Source: Asaia bogorensis (GTDB lineage Bacteria > Pseudomonadota > Alphaproteobacteria > Acetobacterales > Acetobacteraceae). From it: a stretch of 5,758 bases of DNA. This document shows, piece after piece, positions 1 through 5,758 of this stretch. The stretch spans positions 1 to 5,758 of the forward strand of contig CAMCEP010000191.1 in NCBI GenBank assembly GCA_945873675.1, written 5' to 3'. Every line of letters starts with the position of its first letter. The first letter of the stretch is position 1. The translations under genes and the position numbers were made by a program. The notes beneath the pieces were generated by a model. The model ran no database searches. It was not told where the DNA came from and saw nothing but the letters and a program-made list of their open reading frames with translations.

Positions 1-231
1 GCCGCTTTGTGTTGCCACGTGCCCCCAGCCTAGGCGCTGGAGCGTCCTTTCCGCCCTTTTTGCCGCTGACGCCGCGCTGCAAGCCAGGGAGAAGACCAGA
101 AAGCAGCGAAACTCCCCACGCGGGGCCAGCGTAGCTGGGCCGGCAATGCCCTCAGCCCAGGTCACCCAGACCGAGGGCGCGGGCTCAGGCACAAAATCCT
201 GCCTTATGGGGGCGATGGCGAGGTTCATCAT
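1..231 (-). CDS. Possible hypothetical protein, 5' part only, running off the left edge
   Basis: On the minus strand a frame opens at ATG 231-229, followed directly by a second ATG (228-226), and stays open for 77 codons to the window edge. The nearest in-frame stop upstream is TAG at 276-274. The predicted N-terminus reads MMNLAIAPIRQDFVPEP. It is followed by a Trp-containing stretch and then a short hydrophobic run (FLVFSLACSAASAA, about residues 47-60) before a basic segment. I recognise no family. About three quarters of codons end in G or C, as in the neighbouring genes, which favours real coding. Against it, several codons are uncommon in the neighbours (three AGG, one ATA, one CTA), and no Shine-Dalgarno sequence precedes the start (CTTTCATCC). 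It would be divergent from parC. It could also be a chance open frame in GC-rich DNA. Confidence 0.3.
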   Translation of the reverse strand, partial: MMNLAIAPIRQDFVPEPAPSVWVTWAEGIAGPATLAPRGEFRCFLVFSLACSAASAAKRAERTLQRLGWGHVATQSG

Positions 232-275
232 GGATGAAAGAATACGGGAAGAATGCTTTACGAAGTCTTGAAGCT

Positions 276-302
276 AGTGCGCACTGAAGGCTTTGCAGTG
301 CG
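276..302. repeat. Palindrome and overlapping inverted repeat upstream of parC
   Basis: AGTGCGCACT at 276-285 is a perfect 10-bp palindrome. Its right half also pairs in a second way: CGCACTG at 280-286 is the exact reverse complement of CAGTGCG at 296-302, with a 9-base loop. A further GTGCGC lies at 306-310 with its flanking base. Clustered half-sites of this type can be an operator for a dimeric regulator or a leader hairpin, but short GC-rich palindromes also occur by chance. Confidence 0.35.
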
Positions 303-332
303 TGGTGCGCAGCGTTAGACCAGAACCTAACT

Positions 333-337
333 AAGGA
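333..337 (+). promoter_or_regulatory. Ribosome binding site of parC
   Basis: AAGGA sits 12 bases before the ATG at 350, slightly farther than the usual 5-9. An in-frame TAA at 332-334 overlaps it, and there is no in-frame ATG, GTG or TTG between that stop and 350. The ATG at 350 is therefore the first possible start. Confidence 0.55.
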
Positions 338-349
338 TGCGATTCGCCC

Positions 350-2581
350 ATGCCCGATGATGTCAAAGCCCTGACGCCCAACGGGGCGGAGCGTGAAACG
401 CGGCTCGCGGATGCGTTGTCCGAACGCTATCTGGCTTATGCGCTTTCCACCATTACGGCACGGTCCCTGCCTGATGTGCGCGATGGGTTGAAGCCCGTGC
501 ATCGCCGCCTGCTTTGGGCGATGCGGCAATTGCGGCTGGACCCCGATGCAGGCTTCAAAAAATGCGCGCGTATTGTCGGCGATGTCATGGGTAAATATCA
601 CCCCCATGGCGATGCCGCGATTTATGAGGCCATGGTGCGGCTCGCGCAGGATTTCGCGGCGCGGTATCCGCTGGTCGAAGGCCAGGGCAATTTCGGCAAT
701 ATTGATGGCGATAACCCGGCTGCCATGCGCTACACCGAAGCGCGGCTGACAGAGGTGGCGCAAGCGCTGCTGGAAGGGATTGAGGAAGACGCGGTTGATT
801 TCCGCGCCACTTATGATGGCGAGGAACGCGAACCCATCGTGCTGCCGGCGGCCTTTCCGCATCTGCTCGCCAATGGCGCGGCGGGGATTGCGGTGGGCAT
901 GGCAACCTCCATCCCGCCGCATAATGCCGGGGAGCTTTGCGCGGCCGCGCTGGAATTGGTGCGCAACCCGGATGTGGGCACGGATCAGTTGCTGCGGCAC
1001 ATCAAGGGGCCGGATTTCCCGACCGGCGGCATTCTGGTTGAAAGCGCAGAAGCGATCCGCGAAGCCTATGAAACCGGCCGCGGCGGTTTTCGCGTGCGCG
1101 CGAAATGGGAAGTGGAAAAGGGCAAGGCGGGAAGCTGGGTGATCATTGTCACCGAGATACCCTATCAGGTGCAGAAGGCGCGGCTGATCGAACAAATCGC
1201 GCAGTTGCTCGAAGAAAAGAAGCTGCCGCTGCTGGCGGATTTGCGCGATGAAAGCACCGAACAGGTGCGGATCGTACTGGAACCCAAATCGCGCAATGTG
1301 GAACCGGCAGTGCTGATGGAAACGCTGTTCCGCGCCACCGCGCTGGAAAGCCGCTTTCCGCTCAACATGAATGTGCTGGATGCCAACCGCACGCCGCGCG
1401 TCATGAGCTTGAAGGAAGTGCTGCGCGCCTGGCTCGATCATCGGCATGAGGTGTTGCAGCGGCGTACCAATCATCGGCTGGGCGCGATTGCGCGGCGGCT
1501 TGAGATGTTGGATGGCTATCTGATTGCTTATCTCAACCTGGATGAGGTGATCCGCATTATCCGGGAAGAAGATGAACCAAAGCCCAGGCTGATGGAACGC
1601 TTTGGCCTGAACGATACTCAGGCGGAAGCCATTCTGAATATGCGGCTGCGGGCGCTCAGGCGCCTTGAAGAAATGGAAATCCGCAAGGAGCATAAGAAGC
1701 TCAGCGCGGAACAGAAGAAACTTCAGGCGCTGATGAAATCCGAAGCCGCGCGCTGGGAAACGATTGCGGAAGAAATTGAAAGCATGCGCACGCGCTTCGG
1801 CGATGGCGCGCTGGGGGCACGGCGCACGGCGACCGGTGCGATCCTGCCAGAAGTGGTGGTGGATGAAGCGGCCTTTGTGGAGCGTGAGCCGATTACCGTG
1901 ATCCTGTCTGAGAAAGGCTGGATCAGGGCGCAGAAGGGCCATGTGTCCTTGGATGGCGAATTGCGCTTCAAGGAAGGCGATAGCCTGTTCATCGCGCTCC
2001 ATGCCGAAACCACGGATCGGCTGGTGCTGTTTTCGACCAATGGCAAGGCCTTCACGCTGAAGGCGGATGCCATTCCGCGCGGGCGCGGTGACGGGCAGCC
2101 GGTACGCCTGCTGCTGGATCTGACCAATGAGGATGCGGTGGTCACGATGTTCGTGCACCGCGAAGGTCTGCGCTATCTGGTCGCGGCATCGGATGGCAAA
2201 GGCTTTTTGGTGAAGGGTGAGGATTTGCTCGCGGAAAAGCGCACCGGCAAGCAAGTGCTGAATGTGGACCCGCCGGCGGAAGCGGCAGTCTGCGCGCCGG
2301 CGGAAGGCGATTCCATCGCAGTGATGGGTGAGAATCGCAAATTGCTGATTTTCCCGATTGACCAGGTGCCCGAGATGACGCGCGGGCGCGGCGTGCAATT
2401 GCAAAGCTATCGCGATGGCGGGCTTTCGGACGCCAAGGTCTTTACCCGGAAGGAAGGGCTTTCCTGGGTGCTTGGCGAAAGAACGCGGGTTGAGACGGAT
2501 TTGCGCGCCTGGGTTGGCAATCGCGCTGGCGCGGGCAAGGCGCCGCCCAATGGCTTCCCGCGTTCCAATCGGTTTGAATGA
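350..2581 (+). CDS. parC: DNA topoisomerase IV subunit A (ParC)
   Basis: This is the cleavage-reunion subunit of topoisomerase IV, a type IIA enzyme that works as a ParC2ParE2 tetramer in the cytoplasm to unlink replicated chromosomes. At 743 residues it is close to E. coli ParC (about 750) and clearly shorter than most GyrA. Visible landmarks in order are: the N-terminal segment RSLPDVRDGLKPVHRRLL (38-55); the winged-helix DNA-binding block GKYHPHGDAAIYEAM (81-95); the catalytic Arg127-Tyr128 in AAMRYTEARLT; the tower-side motif GIAVGMATSIPPHN (179-192); the exit-gate coiled-coil region with QAEAILNMRLRALRRLEE (424-441); and a C-terminal beta-pinwheel from about residue 512. No GyrA-box of the QRRGGKG type is seen, which supports ParC over GyrA. 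The position matching E. coli Ser80 is Ala89, while the Glu84 equivalent is kept as Glu93. The gene appears intact and stands alone on this strand, followed by a hairpin terminator. Confidence 0.96.
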   Translation: MPDDVKALTPNGAERETRLADALSERYLAYALSTITARSLPDVRDGLKPVHRRLLWAMRQLRLDPDAGFKKCARIVGDVMGKYHPHGDAAIYEAMVRLAQDFAARYPLVEGQGNFGNIDGDNPAAMRYTEARLTEVAQALLEGIEEDAVDFRATYDGEEREPIVLPAAFPHLLANGAAGIAVGMATSIPPHNAGELCAAALELVRNPDVGTDQLLRHIKGPDFPTGGILVESAEAIREAYETGRGGFRVRAKWEVEKGKAGSWVIIVTEIPYQVQKARLIEQIAQLLEEKKLPLLADLRDESTEQVRIVLEPKSRNVEPAVLMETLFRATALESRFPLNMNVLDANRTPRVMSLKEVLRAWLDHRHEVLQRRTNHRLGAIARRLEMLDGYLIAYLNLDEVIRIIREEDEPKPRLMERFGLNDTQAEAILNMRLRALRRLEEMEIRKEHKKLSAEQKKLQALMKSEAARWETIAEEIESMRTRFGDGALGARRTATGAILPEVVVDEAAFVEREPITVILSEKGWIRAQKGHVSLDGELRFKEGDSLFIALHAETTDRLVLFSTNGKAFTLKADAIPRGRGDGQPVRLLLDLTNEDAVVTMFVHREGLRYLVAASDGKGFLVKGEDLLAEKRTGKQVLNVDPPAEAAVCAPAEGDSIAVMGENRKLLIFPIDQVPEMTRGRGVQLQSYRDGGLSDAKVFTRKEGLSWVLGERTRVETDLRAWVGNRAGAGKAPPNGFPRSNRFE

Positions 2582-2613
2582 AAAAAACCCCAGTGTGATT
2601 GCTCACACTGGGG
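2581..2613. terminator. Convergent intrinsic terminator between parC and the BMP operon
   Basis: CCCCAGTGTGA (2588-2598) and TCACACTGGGG (2603-2613) form a perfect 11-bp stem with a 4-base TTGC loop. The stem is flanked on the left by seven A residues (2581-2587), the first being the last base of the parC stop codon. Read on the minus strand this is a classic hairpin plus seven-T tract, placed 27 bases after the stop of the binding-protein gene. Read on the plus strand it follows parC immediately, but the downstream sequence (CCATTGTTTC) is only moderately T-rich. It therefore probably ends both transcripts, more efficiently for the minus strand. Confidence 0.88.
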
Positions 2614-2640
2614 CCATTGTTTCAGCGGCGATGAACCGCC

Positions 2641-3717
2641 TTACGGCATCGCAACATCAATGCCCTGATAGAAGTAATTCTGCGCGCGGATTTCATCATC
2701 CGTAAGCCGCCGGCCGGCCGGGATTATCACCGTGCCATCCTGGCGCGTGATCGGGCCTTCAAACGGGTGCAGCGTGCCGGCAGCGATGGCGTCGCGGATG
2801 CGCGTTGCCTCGCTCACTTCCTCGGGTGTCATATTGGTGAAGGGGGCCATGCGGAACATGCCGCTGCCAAGCCCGCCCCAGGTATCCGTCGCGCGCCAAG
2901 TGCCATCCAACACCGCCTTCGCACGCTCGGCGTAATAATCGCCCCAGTTATTGACGCTGCTGGTCAGATGGGCGCGCGGTGCGAAGCGCGTCATGTCGGA
3001 TGCTTGGCCGAAGCCGAAGATGCCGCGTTGCTCAGCCAATTGCAGCGGCGCCGGGCCATCAGTGTGGCTGCACAGCACATCGCAGCCCTGGTCAATAAGG
3101 GCGCGGGCGGCATCGGCCTCTCGCGCTGGGTTCGACCAGGCATTCACCCACACCACGCGCACCTTCATGGAAGGGTCCACAGACCAGGCGCCACGCATGA
3201 CAGTGTTGATGGCGCTGATCACTTCCGGCACCGGGAAGGTGGCAACATAGCCGATGGTCTTGGAACGGGACTTGCGCGCGGCGATCACGCCCTGAATGTA
3301 GCGGCCTTCGTAGAAGCGGGCATTGTAGATCGCCATATTCGGCAGCGTCGTTGGGCCGGTTGCGTTTTCGAAGAACACGCCCGGGTGCTGCGGCGCCAGG
3401 CGCTGCGTGGGCGCGAAATAGGAAAAGCTGGTCGTGAAGATCAGCCGATGGCCGGTGCGGACCAACTGCGTCACCACGCGGTCAAAATCGGGCGGTGCCA
3501 CAGATTCGACAGTGGTGGCGTTGACACGGTCGCCCAGTACCTCGGCCATGCGGCGGCGGCCCTGATCGTGCATATGCGACCAGCCGAAATCGCCGACGGG
3601 GCCGATCAGGACGACGCCGACGTTGAGGCGCGATTGCGCTTCGGCCTGCTGGCCGGCCAGCGCAGCGCCAGCAAGACCGGCGGAGCCAGCCATAAGATGA
3701 CGACGGGTGATGTTCAT
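2641..3717 (-). CDS. BMP-family ABC transporter periplasmic substrate-binding protein
   Basis: This is the soluble receptor of an ABC importer, in the Bmp/PnrA-like family (periplasmic-binding-protein type I fold, two lobes). At 358 residues it has normal length. The N-terminus carries a twin-arginine signal (TRRHLM at 4-9, a hydrophobic stretch to about 22, then AEA at 25-27 as the likely cleavage site). There is no lipobox cysteine, so the mature protein should be free in the periplasm. Family landmarks are GPVGDFGWSHMHDQG (39-53), YNARFYEGRYIQGVIA (131-146), SHTDGPA (217-223), FGQASDM (236-242) and Trp258 in VNNWGDYYAERAKAVLDGTW (255-274). Characterised family members bind purine or other nucleosides, so a nucleoside or nucleobase is the best inference for the ligand. 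The start at 3717 is supported by a good ribosome binding site. The gene is last in the operon, 58 bases after the second permease, and ends at a strong terminator. Confidence 0.93.
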   Translation of the reverse strand: MNITRRHLMAGSAGLAGAALAGQQAEAQSRLNVGVVLIGPVGDFGWSHMHDQGRRRMAEVLGDRVNATTVESVAPPDFDRVVTQLVRTGHRLIFTTSFSYFAPTQRLAPQHPGVFFENATGPTTLPNMAIYNARFYEGRYIQGVIAARKSRSKTIGYVATFPVPEVISAINTVMRGAWSVDPSMKVRVVWVNAWSNPAREADAARALIDQGCDVLCSHTDGPAPLQLAEQRGIFGFGQASDMTRFAPRAHLTSSVNNWGDYYAERAKAVLDGTWRATDTWGGLGSGMFRMAPFTNMTPEEVSEATRIRDAIAAGTLHPFEGPITRQDGTVIIPAGRRLTDDEIRAQNYFYQGIDVAMP

Positions 3718-3723
3718 GATGGG

Positions 3724-3729
3724 CTCCCT
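3724..3729 (-). promoter_or_regulatory. Ribosome binding site of the BMP binding-protein gene
   Basis: On the minus strand AGGGAG lies 6 bases before the ATG at 3717-3715. This is the best-matched Shine-Dalgarno sequence in the operon and fits a receptor that is needed in excess over the permeases. Confidence 0.7.
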
Positions 3730-3739
3730 GAAAAGCGGT

Positions 3740-3764
3740 TTGGATTAAGCAAATTTAATACCAA
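3740..3764 (-). repeat. Bulged AT-rich inverted repeat before the binding-protein gene
   Basis: TTGGATTAA (3740-3748) and TTAATACCAA (3755-3764) are reverse complements apart from one extra A (3760), leaving a 6-base loop. It lies in the 58-base gap between permease 2 and the binding-protein gene. This is an AT-rich island in otherwise GC-rich DNA. No T tract follows it, so it does not look like a terminator. It could be a weak mRNA-processing or stabilising hairpin, or a regulator site. A convincing internal promoter was not found here. Confidence 0.4.
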
Positions 3765-3775
3765 TACGGAAGGGG

Positions 3776-4693
3776 CTATCTATCGGGCACAAAGGGCACA
3801 CCGAGCGAAGCCGGCCCCGCCGCTCCGCCCCGCCTTGCCCGCATAATGAGCACCAGGACCAGAATCGTGATCAGATAGGGCAAGGCCGCCAGAAACTGCG
3901 ATGGCAGCGGCACGCCGGCCGATTGCGCATGCAATTGCAGGATGGTGAGCGCGCCGAACAGATAGGCGCCGACCATGGCCCTGAAGGGCAGCCAGGAGGC
4001 AAAGACCACGATGGCGAGCGCGATCCAGCCCCGCCCGCCGGTCATCCCGCTGGTCCAGAAGGGGGTATAGACGAGCGACATATAGGACCCCGCCAGCCCA
4101 GCGCAGCCGCCACCGAACAGGATGGCGAGCAGGCGAATGCGCCGCACCGGATAGCCGAGCGCATGCGCCGCCGCGTGGTTTTCGCCGACCGCACGCAAGA
4201 CAAGCCCGGCGCGGCTTTTGGTGAGAAACCACCAGACCCCAACCACCAAAGCGATGGAGGCATAGACAAAGGGGTCCTGACGGAACAGCAGCGGGCCAAG
4301 GAAGGGAATTTCAGACAGCCAAGGGATTTCGATCTTGCCGATGCCCGCGCGTTGCACGCCCACGAAGGGCGCGCCGATCACGCCGGAAAGCCCAAGCCCC
4401 AGAATGGCCAAAGCCAGCCCCGCCGCCACCTGATTGGCCGCAAGGCCCAAGACCAGCGCAGCAAAAACCAGGGACAGCGCCATACCCGCCAGCACAGCGA
4501 CCAAGACGCCAAGTGTTGAAGACCCCGTGGTGATCGCGGCCGCAATGCCAGCAGCGGCGCCGATGATCATCATGCCCTCAACGCCCAGGTTCAAAACGCC
4601 AGCGCGTTCCACAACCAATTCGCCAATCGCTGCGATCAGCAGCGGGGTGGAAGCGGTGATGATGGTCAGGATGATGGCTTCGAAAAGCGTCAT
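3776..4693 (-). CDS. ABC transporter permease, NupQ/YufQ-like (nucleoside-type importer)
   Basis: This is the second transmembrane subunit of the BMP-dependent importer (BPD_transp_2 family, as in LivH/LivM and RbsC). It has 305 residues, normal for NupQ-type permeases. It is strongly hydrophobic, with about eight or more membrane segments (roughly 5-25, 36-55, 62-85, 89-109, 142-157, 188-206, 222-234 and 268-285). Conserved landmarks are ERAGVLNLGVEGMM (29-42), ANQVAAGLALAILGLGLSG (86-104), the cytoplasmic coupling segment with LRAVGENHAAAHALGYPVRRIR (166-187, the likely ATPase contact) and GGRGWIALAIVVFASWLPF (219-237). The ATG overlaps the stop of permease 1 as ATGA and no strong Shine-Dalgarno sequence precedes it, so translational coupling is likely. 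It should pair with permease 1 as a heterodimer. The substrate is inferred from the family only. Confidence 0.93.
   Translation of the reverse strand: MTLFEAIILTIITASTPLLIAAIGELVVERAGVLNLGVEGMMIIGAAAGIAAAITTGSSTLGVLVAVLAGMALSLVFAALVLGLAANQVAAGLALAILGLGLSGVIGAPFVGVQRAGIGKIEIPWLSEIPFLGPLLFRQDPFVYASIALVVGVWWFLTKSRAGLVLRAVGENHAAAHALGYPVRRIRLLAILFGGGCAGLAGSYMSLVYTPFWTSGMTGGRGWIALAIVVFASWLPFRAMVGAYLFGALTILQLHAQSAGVPLPSQFLAALPYLITILVLVLIMRARRGGAAGPASLGVPFVPDR
4690..4693 (-). other. ATGA start-stop overlap joining the two permease genes
   Basis: On the minus strand the TGA of permease 1 (4692-4690) shares bases with the ATG of permease 2 (4693-4691). The sequence just before it is CTGCGGGGTGCCGCCGC, with at best a poor ribosome binding site. 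This implies re-initiation by the ribosome finishing permease 1, which would give near-equal amounts of the two channel halves. Confidence 0.85.
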
Positions 4694-5751
4694 GCGGCGG
4701 CACCCCGCAGCAGGCGGAAGCGATACAAAAGCAGGCTATCGCAGGCCAGCACGAAGAACAGCAATAACCCTTGCAGCACGCGTGTCGCATCCAAAGGCAG
4801 GCGCAGCATGATTTGCGCATTCTCGCCGCCGATGAAGGTGATGGCGATAAAAATGCCGGCGAACAGGCAGCCAATGGGATTAAGCCGCCCCAAAAAGGCA
4901 ACGATGATGGCGGTGAAGCCATAGCCGGGCGAAATACCGGGCTGCAATTGCTTGATTGTGCCGGCAGCTTCCAGCACGCCGGCAAGCCCAGCGAGCGCGC
5001 CCGAGATCATGAAAACCGTGATGATCAAGCGGGTTTCGGAAAACCCGGCAAAGCGCGCGGCGCGCGGCGCTTCTCCCACCAGGCGGATTTCAAACCCCTT
5101 CAGCGTGCGCCCCATCAGCAGCATGAAGCCCAGCACCACCGCCAGCATGATGGGCGTGCCGATATTGAGCCGCCCGCCTGCCATCAGCAGTGGCAGCGTC
5201 GCCTCCGGCTCAAACACCACGCTATGGGGCATGTTGAAGCCGGCCGGGTCGCGCCAGGGGCCGCGCACCAGGTAATCCAGCAGCAATTCCGCGACATAAA
5301 CCAGCATCAGGCTGGTCAGAATTTCATTGGCGCCGAAGCGGGTGCGGAGCAGCGCCGGGATCAGCGCGAAACACGCACCCGCCATGGCACCCACCAGCAG
5401 CAGAACTGGCAATAGCCATGGGCCTTGCGTGCTGCCATGGGTGATGATGGCGATATAGCCGCCTGCCATGGCACCGAACAGGAATTGCCCTTCGGCGCCG
5501 ATATTCCAGACCTTGGCGCGATAGCAAACCGCAAGCCCAACCGCAATCAGCACCAAGGGTGTCGCCTTCACCGCCACTTCCTGCAAGCCCCAGGAGTCTG
5601 ACAGCGGATCAAGGAAATACGTACTCAGCGCCGCTACCGGGTCCTTACCCAGCAGCGCGAACATGATGGCCGCCGATATCAGCGTCAGCGCCACGGCAAT
5701 GAGTGGCGAGATCAGCATCAGGCTGATCGGCGTTTCGGTGCGACGCTCCAT
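4690..5751 (-). CDS. ABC transporter permease, NupP/YufP-like (nucleoside-type importer)
   Basis: This is the first transmembrane subunit of the importer, BPD_transp_2 family, 353 residues, typical of NupP-type permeases. Landmarks are YRAKVWNIGAEGQFLFGAMA (77-96), FGANEILTSLMLVYVAELLL (139-158), the cytoplasmic loop LKGFEIRLVGEAPRAARFAG (217-236, likely ATPase contact) and the C-terminal motif GYGFTAIIVAFLGRLNPIG (276-294). NIGAEGQ here corresponds to NLGVEGM in permease 2, and the extra length lies mainly in an N-terminal membrane segment (about 10-34). The start is uncertain. Only seven bases precede the ATG in this window, they hold no ribosome binding site and no in-frame stop, and some relatives have a few more N-terminal residues, so the true start may lie off the right edge. 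No ATPase gene is visible; it is expected upstream, outside the window. Confidence 0.92.
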   Translation of the reverse strand: MERRTETPISLMLISPLIAVALTLISAAIMFALLGKDPVAALSTYFLDPLSDSWGLQEVAVKATPLVLIAVGLAVCYRAKVWNIGAEGQFLFGAMAGGYIAIITHGSTQGPWLLPVLLLVGAMAGACFALIPALLRTRFGANEILTSLMLVYVAELLLDYLVRGPWRDPAGFNMPHSVVFEPEATLPLLMAGGRLNIGTPIMLAVVLGFMLLMGRTLKGFEIRLVGEAPRAARFAGFSETRLIITVFMISGALAGLAGVLEAAGTIKQLQPGISPGYGFTAIIVAFLGRLNPIGCLFAGIFIAITFIGGENAQIMLRLPLDATRVLQGLLLFFVLACDSLLLYRFRLLRGAAA

Positions 5752-5758
5752 AACAAGT

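Larger units (their letters stand above)
232..349. other. Intergenic region upstream of parC
   Basis: These 118 bases separate the possible minus-strand gene from parC and are the natural place for parC transcription signals. They contain a 10-bp palindrome and a nested 7-bp hairpin, listed separately, and the parC ribosome binding site. I see no clear sigma-70 promoter. The nearest candidate, TTGCAG at 293-298 followed after 16 bases by TTAGAC at 315-320, matches the consensus poorly. No tRNA or other RNA gene is evident. Confidence 0.5.

Noticed and set aside
2..268. Plus-strand frame open from the left edge to TGA, as a possible tail of a gene before parC such as recO
   Set aside because: The translation is rich in Cys, Arg and Ser with no motif I recognise and does not resemble the RecO C-terminus. 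The minus-strand frame is at least as plausible.
337..360. A 7-codon upstream frame (MRFAHAR) overlapping the parC start
   Set aside because: The ATG at 337 has no ribosome binding site and the AAGGA that could serve parC overlaps it. Nothing beyond chance supports translation.
185..2404. A 739-codon open frame on the minus strand opposite parC
   Set aside because: It uses exactly the same triplets as parC read in reverse. In this register a stop arises only where parC uses TTA, CTA or TCA, which GC-rich genes avoid. The product is rich in His, Arg, Phe and Gln with no domain pattern, while parC itself is unmistakable.
2767..3846. A 359-codon plus-strand open frame opposite the BMP receptor gene
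   Set aside because: It has the same codon-register mirror effect, has no ribosome binding site or family resemblance, and runs through the receptor gene and the intergenic gap.
5052..5070. GCGCGCGGCGCGCGGCGC-type run as a possible repeat or structured element
   Set aside because: It lies inside permease 1 and encodes the conserved Pro-Arg-Ala-Ala-Arg loop; Ala and Arg codons explain it.
3923..5415. Two long plus-strand open frames (3923-4519 and 4771-5415) opposite the permease genes
   Set aside because: Both are codon-aligned mirrors of real membrane-protein genes. Their polar, Gln/His/Arg-rich products are what reversed hydrophobic codons give.
1..5758. CRISPR arrays, tRNA or rRNA genes, insertion sequences, riboswitches, toxin-antitoxin or defence genes
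   Set aside because: I saw no regularly spaced repeats, no cloverleaf, no transposase motifs, no flanking terminal repeats and no leader long enough for a riboswitch. Both annotated regions are ordinary chromosomal functions.

Overview
The window is chromosomal DNA from a GC-rich, Gram-negative bacterium, most likely an alphaproteobacterium. The order Rhodospirillales, and possibly the family Acetobacteraceae, is a weaker guess. The guess rests on the residue pattern of ParC, on coding strands that nearly lack the codons TTA, CTA and TCA, and on a Tat-exported BMP-family binding protein of the kind common in that class. No rRNA, tRNA, CRISPR array, insertion sequence or phage gene is visible.

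Layout from left to right. Positions 1-231 hold a minus-strand reading frame that is open to the left edge and matches no family I recognise; it may be the start of a divergently transcribed gene. Positions 232-349 are a short intergenic region with a 10-bp palindrome and a ribosome binding site. Positions 350-2581 encode ParC, the A subunit of DNA topoisomerase IV, on the plus strand. An 11-bp perfect hairpin with a 7-base A tract on its left side lies between the convergent genes. The rest of the window (5751-2641, minus strand) is an operon for an ABC importer of the BMP/Nup class. Its order of transcription is membrane permease 1, membrane permease 2 (4-base ATGA overlap), then the periplasmic binding protein after a 58-base gap.

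How the genes work together. ParC is a housekeeping enzyme that pairs with ParE, which is not in this window, to decatenate daughter chromosomes. The three transporter genes would give a heterodimeric inner-membrane channel and a periplasmic receptor. Characterised relatives carry purine or other nucleosides, so a nucleoside or nucleobase is the most likely cargo, but the sequence does not prove it. The required ATPase is absent and would be expected just beyond the right edge, upstream of permease 1.

I found no strong case for a previously undescribed system. The points worth a second look are an alanine at the main quinolone-contact position of ParC, a terminator whose T tract faces the transporter operon, a bulged AT-rich inverted repeat just before the binding-protein gene, the palindrome upstream of parC, and the unassigned open frame at the left edge.
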